A stretch of DNA of 52,744 nucleotides from GCA-002840305 sp964394905 (GTDB lineage Bacteria; Patescibacteriota; Patescibacteriia; Patescibacteriales; UBA12465): the NCBI GenBank assembly GCA_964394905.1, contig CAYMZF010000002.1:1-52744 (forward strand). The letters are read 5' to 3'. Both the position numbers and the translations under genes were made by a program. Every line of letters starts with the position of its first letter. Positions within the stretch are counted from its first letter, which is position 1. The notes below the pieces were generated by a model that had not been told where the DNA came from, searched no databases, and saw nothing but the letters and a program-made list of their open reading frames with translations. Below are positions 49,652 through 52,744 of this stretch, piece after piece.

Positions 49652-50860
49652 ATGAATATTGATAAAATATTTGAAGTAGCTATAGAGAAAAAAGCTTCTG
49701 ATATTCATTTGGTTCACGGTTTACCCCCAATTTTAAGAGTTAACGGGGAGCTGTTTTGTTTAAGTGATTCTGGTTTATCCAGTAGTGTTTTTTGTCAAGC
49801 GGATAATCTAAATACTCAAGTTTCTGATTTAATAGAAAAAAATGATGATACCGATCCGACCTCTCCGGCTAAATATACTTTTTCCGAAACCGGAGAAATT
49901 ATAAAAAAGGGATTATTATCCGGCAACCAAGATGATTTATCCGTAATTACTTCCGATAAAATTCATAAAATTGTAAAAAAAATTTTAACGGAAGAACAAT
50001 TAGAAAAATTTTATCGTCGTAAAGATTATGATCTTGGTTATGAATATCAAAATTCTCGTTTTAGAGTTAATTTGTCATATGAAAAAGGTAATTTAAAATT
50101 AGTGGCTCGAGTTATCGGCAATAAACTTCCAACTCTAGAAGAAATTAATATGCCCCCTAAAGTAATTGAATTATTAGGTTTAAAACAAGGTTTAATTTTG
50201 TTAACTGGTCCGACCGGTTGCGGTAAATCAACTTCTTTAGCGGCTATGATTAATTATATTAATAATAACAGAAGTTGTAACATTGTTACTTTAGAAGATC
50301 CGATGGAATTTATTTTTAAACCTAATAAAAGTATTATTACTCAAAGACAATTAGGGGTGGATATGCCTACTTTTTCCAGTGGACTAAAACATGTTTTGCG
50401 TCAGGATCCTAACGTTATTATGGTGGGCGAAATGAGAGACTTAGAAACTATTTCCACTACTTTAACATTAGCGGAAACCGGACATTTAGTTTTAGCAACA
50501 CTTCATACTTGTAATACTTATCAGACCATTGATCGTATTATTGATATGTTTCCGTCTCATCAACAAAATCAAGTTAAATCACAATTATCTTTAATTTTAT
50601 CAGCTGTGGTATCTCAAGTTTTAATTACTAAAAAAGGCGGTGGTCGAGTGGCGGTGCGAGAAGTTCTTATTAATAATAGTGCTGTAGCTAATTTAATCAG
50701 GGAACAAAAAATTCCGCAGATTAAAAGTGTTATTGAAACTCATTATAACGATGGTATGATAAGCTTTGATCGCAGTATCAAGGAATTGTACGAGCAGGAT
50801 TTAATAGATGAAGACGAATTTAATAAATTTTTAAATGCCCGATATATTACCGGAAGTTAA
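49652..50860 (+). CDS. pilT: Type IV pilus twitching-motility ATPase PilT
   Basis: The 402-residue hexameric ATPase retracts pili and aids DNA uptake. The N-terminal PAS-like domain begins with KKASDIHLVHGLPPILRVNGEL. Walker A is GPTGCGKS (186-193), followed by the Asp box TLEDPMEF, Walker B VIMVGEMRDLETI and a His box with ATLHTCNTYQTIDRIIDMFP. An extra 60-residue polar segment (about residues 40-98) is inserted between the N-terminal strands, absent from typical PilT. The C-terminal AIRNLIRE motif is AVANLIREQK. Its stop overlaps the convergent ComEC-like gene by 4 bp. Confidence 0.92.
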   Translation: MNIDKIFEVAIEKKASDIHLVHGLPPILRVNGELFCLSDSGLSSSVFCQADNLNTQVSDLIEKNDDTDPTSPAKYTFSETGEIIKKGLLSGNQDDLSVITSDKIHKIVKKILTEEQLEKFYRRKDYDLGYEYQNSRFRVNLSYEKGNLKLVARVIGNKLPTLEEINMPPKVIELLGLKQGLILLTGPTGCGKSTSLAAMINYINNNRSCNIVTLEDPMEFIFKPNKSIITQRQLGVDMPTFSSGLKHVLRQDPNVIMVGEMRDLETISTTLTLAETGHLVLATLHTCNTYQTIDRIIDMFPSHQQNQVKSQLSLILSAVVSQVLITKKGGGRVAVREVLINNSAVANLIREQKIPQIKSVIETHYNDGMISFDRSIKELYEQDLIDEDEFNKFLNARYITGS

Positions 50861-51726
50861 TTACTCTTATATATTTTTTTTCCATCACTTATTATTTTAA
50901 TTGTTCCGTCTTGATCTGTACGGAACATTTTTATATTTAGTTTTTCTAAACGTTTTATAATTCTTAAACTAGGATGATTAAAATCATTGTTTTCTCCGAC
51001 CATAATAATAGCTATTTTAGGATTAACCGCTTCTAAAAATTTTTGATTACTGGCTGTAACTGATCCGTGATGGCCTATTTTTATAACATCACTTTTTATA
51101 TTTATCCCAGCGGATAAAATTTCGGATTCCACTTCGTTTTCGGCGTCACCCATAAACAAAAAGGAAGAATGATTACAAGTTAAACGACTAACAATAGAAG
51201 AATTGTTAACATTATCAATTTTTTGTTGATAAATGTTGGTAATTGGATAAATAATATTGAAAAAACAATCCGATTCCAAATTTATAGTTTGATTATAAAC
51301 CGGTAGTAGTAAAGGAATTTTATAATAAGAAATTAATTTTAACAGTTCATTATAAATATTGGATTCATAATCTATTCCATTATATAGAATTTGTTTAACA
51401 TCGTATTTTTTTATAATCGGAATTAGTCCGGTGATATGATCATCATGCGGATGGGTTATAATTATTAAATCAATTTGTTTATTCCACCATGGAATTTCTT
51501 TTTCCAATTCTTTTAACCCTTGCTCGCTACCAAAATCAATAATAATATTTTGTTGATTGGGAGTTTTTATAAAAATGGCATCGGCTTGTCCGGAATCAAT
51601 AAAAGAAATTTCTAAATTATTATTTTTTTTACTAACCTGATAAGTAATTAGAAAATAAAAAATTATTATTATTAAACCGGTAAAAAACAAAATTTTTTTA
51701 AATTTAATTTTATGATTGTTAAACAT
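50857..51726 (-). CDS. ComEC/Rec2-like metallo-beta-lactamase protein
   Basis: The 289-residue protein has an N-terminal membrane helix (about 10-28) and a metallo-beta-lactamase domain of the ComEC C-terminal type. It shows FIDSGQADAIFI (usual form DVGQGDA), metal ligands THPHDDH, SSFLFMGDAENEVE and IGHHGSVTASNQKFL, ending GTIKIISDGK. The competence pore domain and OB domain of full ComEC are absent, so it is a stand-alone hydrolase, probably secreted and anchored. Possible substrates are DNA or small-molecule phosphates. Confidence 0.88.
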   Translation of the reverse strand: MFNNHKIKFKKILFFTGLIIIIFYFLITYQVSKKNNNLEISFIDSGQADAIFIKTPNQQNIIIDFGSEQGLKELEKEIPWWNKQIDLIIITHPHDDHITGLIPIIKKYDVKQILYNGIDYESNIYNELLKLISYYKIPLLLPVYNQTINLESDCFFNIIYPITNIYQQKIDNVNNSSIVSRLTCNHSSFLFMGDAENEVESEILSAGINIKSDVIKIGHHGSVTASNQKFLEAVNPKIAIIMVGENNDFNHPSLRIIKRLEKLNIKMFRTDQDGTIKIISDGKKIYKSN

Positions 51727-51842
51727 TTTTTTTGAAATAATATTTTATAATTTCTATTATAAAAAAAAGTGGTTAAAATAATATTAAATTGTTTTTAAAA
51801 ATAACTTCAAAAATAGTCATTTTAGCCTTTATTTATGGGGTG

Positions 51843-51871
51843 TTGACAAATGTTTTTAAATCGTTTATAAT
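51843..51871 (+). promoter_or_regulatory. Consensus promoter of the 23S rRNA gene
   Basis: A perfect TTGACA (51843-51848), a 17-bp spacer and a perfect TATAAT (51866-51871) form the strongest promoter in the window, about 330 bp before the 23S 5' end. Confidence 0.9.
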
Positions 51872-52202
51872 TAACACAGTTTTAAAAACTTAGGCTTTAC
51901 GAAAAAAATAACTATGTTTATTTATTTTTTAGTATTAAATAAAATTTAGCGGCTTTAAGCTTTTTTAGCTTATTTTGTGGCCGCTTTAACAGCGGTTTTT
52001 TCTTTTTCAAAAAAAGTTTGCTCCTAAAATAAAAAATTAGAAATTAAAATTTTGCAGATTATCTTTTTAAAAATAATCTTCAAATATTGATATCTAATGG
52101 TATCGTATTGAACCTTAATAATTGAATGATGATTTTATTGTTCTTATGCAATTTCGAAACAATAAAATTTAGCGATAATTTTTAAATTATTTAAAATCAA
52201 AA
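51872..52202 (+). promoter_or_regulatory. Leader of the 23S rRNA transcript with attenuator-like hairpins and boxA-like site
   Basis: The leader has a TAAGCT/AGCTTA hairpin (51956-51972) inside an outer AGCGGC/GCCGCT stem (51948-51985). A terminator-like stem, CCGCT/AGCGG (51981-51995), is followed by six T. The outer stem and the terminator share the CCGCT strand, so they are mutually exclusive. Just downstream, TTGCTCCTAAAATA (52018-52031) resembles boxA, the NusB site. A short ORF (51914-51949, MFIYFLVLNKI) could be chance. No coding gene is present in this 330-bp stretch. Confidence 0.5.
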
Positions 52203-52744
52203 ATGTGAGAGAATCTCATTAAGAGTGAATGGTGGATGCCTTGACATAAAAAGACGATGAAGGACGTAGCAGCCTGCGATAAGCTACGGGGAGGTGGCAA
52301 GCAACCTTTGATCCGTAGATATCCGAATGGGGAAACCTACTCTGTTGAAGACAGAGTGCCCTGACGTTAGTTAGGGGGAGCACCCGGTGAACTGAAACAT
52401 CTTAGTAGCCGGAGGAAAAGAAAATAATAATTATTCCCTTAGTAGTGGCGAGCGAAACGGGAAGAGCCTAAACTTTATAAACTGAGCGATAATTAATTTT
52501 ACTTTTGTGAAAGAGATGTCGCGGAAGGGATCAAGCCCATATGTTTATAAGGTGTTGCAAGATAATTACTTTTGTCTCTTGAATAAGACGAGGTAAAGTC
52601 ATAAATAATATTTTTAACCGAATGAGCTGGAAAGCTCAACTATAAAAGGTGAAAGTCCCGTAGGTAAAAAAAATATTACTTTACTGTGATTATTCTTAAG
52701 TAGTGCGGGACTCGAGAAATCCCGTATGAATCTGGGTCGACTAT
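52203..52744 (+). rRNA. rrl: 23S ribosomal RNA, 5' part
   Basis: The conserved 23S 5' region is recognisable: GGTGGATGCC (52231-52240), GATGAAGGACG, CCGAATGGGGAAACC (52323-52337) and AGTAGTGGCGAGCGAAACGG. The gene runs off the window, so only domain I is seen. The 5' end is estimated from E. coli alignment and is approximate. The nearest upstream gene is a minus-strand protein gene, so no 16S lies within 50 kb upstream. Confidence 0.95.

Noticed and set aside
1..52744. CRISPR array, prophage or alternative genetic code
   Set aside because: No spaced identical repeats and no capsid or tail genes were seen. TGA is used as a stop, and no in-frame TGA interrupts conserved genes.

Overview
The window looks like a chromosomal segment from a small-genome, strongly AT-rich bacterium of the Candidate Phyla Radiation (Patescibacteria, Parcubacteria-like). 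This placement is inferred from gene content and style: a T4SS-type pilin, a GspG-like pseudopilin, a PilT ATPase, a VanW/PG-binding protein, ribonuclease J, small proteins with one to four membrane helices, no biosynthetic pathways, and start codons almost never preceded by a Shine-Dalgarno sequence. The standard code fits: TGA is used as a stop, for example at 36445-36447, and not as a sense codon. Several well-formed sigma70-type promoters are readable, and most have an exact 17-bp spacer.

Layout. 1-3785 (+): pseudopilin, dprA, topA. 3864-11767 (-): an aminoacyl-tRNA synthetase block (valS, small membrane protein, pheS, pheT, small membrane protein, trpS). 11911-16025 (+): a DHH-family protein with a lost DHH motif, tRNA-Val(GAC), tRNA-Ile(UAU), hsp20, a small protein and a VanW-type cell-wall protein. 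16041-17315 (-): a promoter-driven structured noncoding RNA and tsaD. 17453-22668: tRNA-Glu(UUC) followed by a genomic island. 22715-36447: a TspO-like protein, ychF, trxA-trxB, a thioredoxin-fold protein, an LTD surface protein, an RluA-type pseudouridine synthase, a flippase, the T4SS-type pilin, nusA, a membrane pyrophosphatase and a DUF4143-type ATPase. 36501-50860 (+): a core information-processing run (tig, smpB, tmRNA, tRNA-Leu, tRNA-Gly, infC, rpmI, rplT, secG, a peptide-binding lipoprotein-like protein, rnj, rpsA, ftsH, rpmF, nusB, rnc, pilT). 50857-51726 (-): a ComEC-like metallo-beta-lactamase. From about 52203 (+): the 5' part of a 23S rRNA gene with its own consensus promoter and no 16S gene upstream.

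The most unusual part is the island. An exact 80-bp direct repeat (17481-17560 and 22589-22668) spans the anticodon-to-3' half of tRNA-Glu plus its terminator, and brackets 5.1 kb of DNA. No integrase is visible. The cargo begins with a structured RNA and two tiny membrane proteins. It continues with five consecutive genes that all carry the same zinc-ribbon module, C-X2-C-X10-C-X2-C. Four have it at the extreme N-terminus and one at the C-terminus. It is joined to different partners: membrane helices, a TPR repeat domain, a second zinc ribbon with a SHOCT-like segment, and an HtrA/trypsin-like protease with an intact catalytic triad. This modular membrane array is the best candidate for an undescribed system. 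Its function cannot be read from the sequence.

Functionally the rest is mostly translation and RNA metabolism (synthetases, tRNAs, ribosomal proteins, tmRNA/SmpB, IF3, NusA/B, RNase III/J). To this are added competence and pilus functions (DprA, PilT, pilins, ComEC-like) that fit DNA uptake by an organism dependent on others for nutrients.
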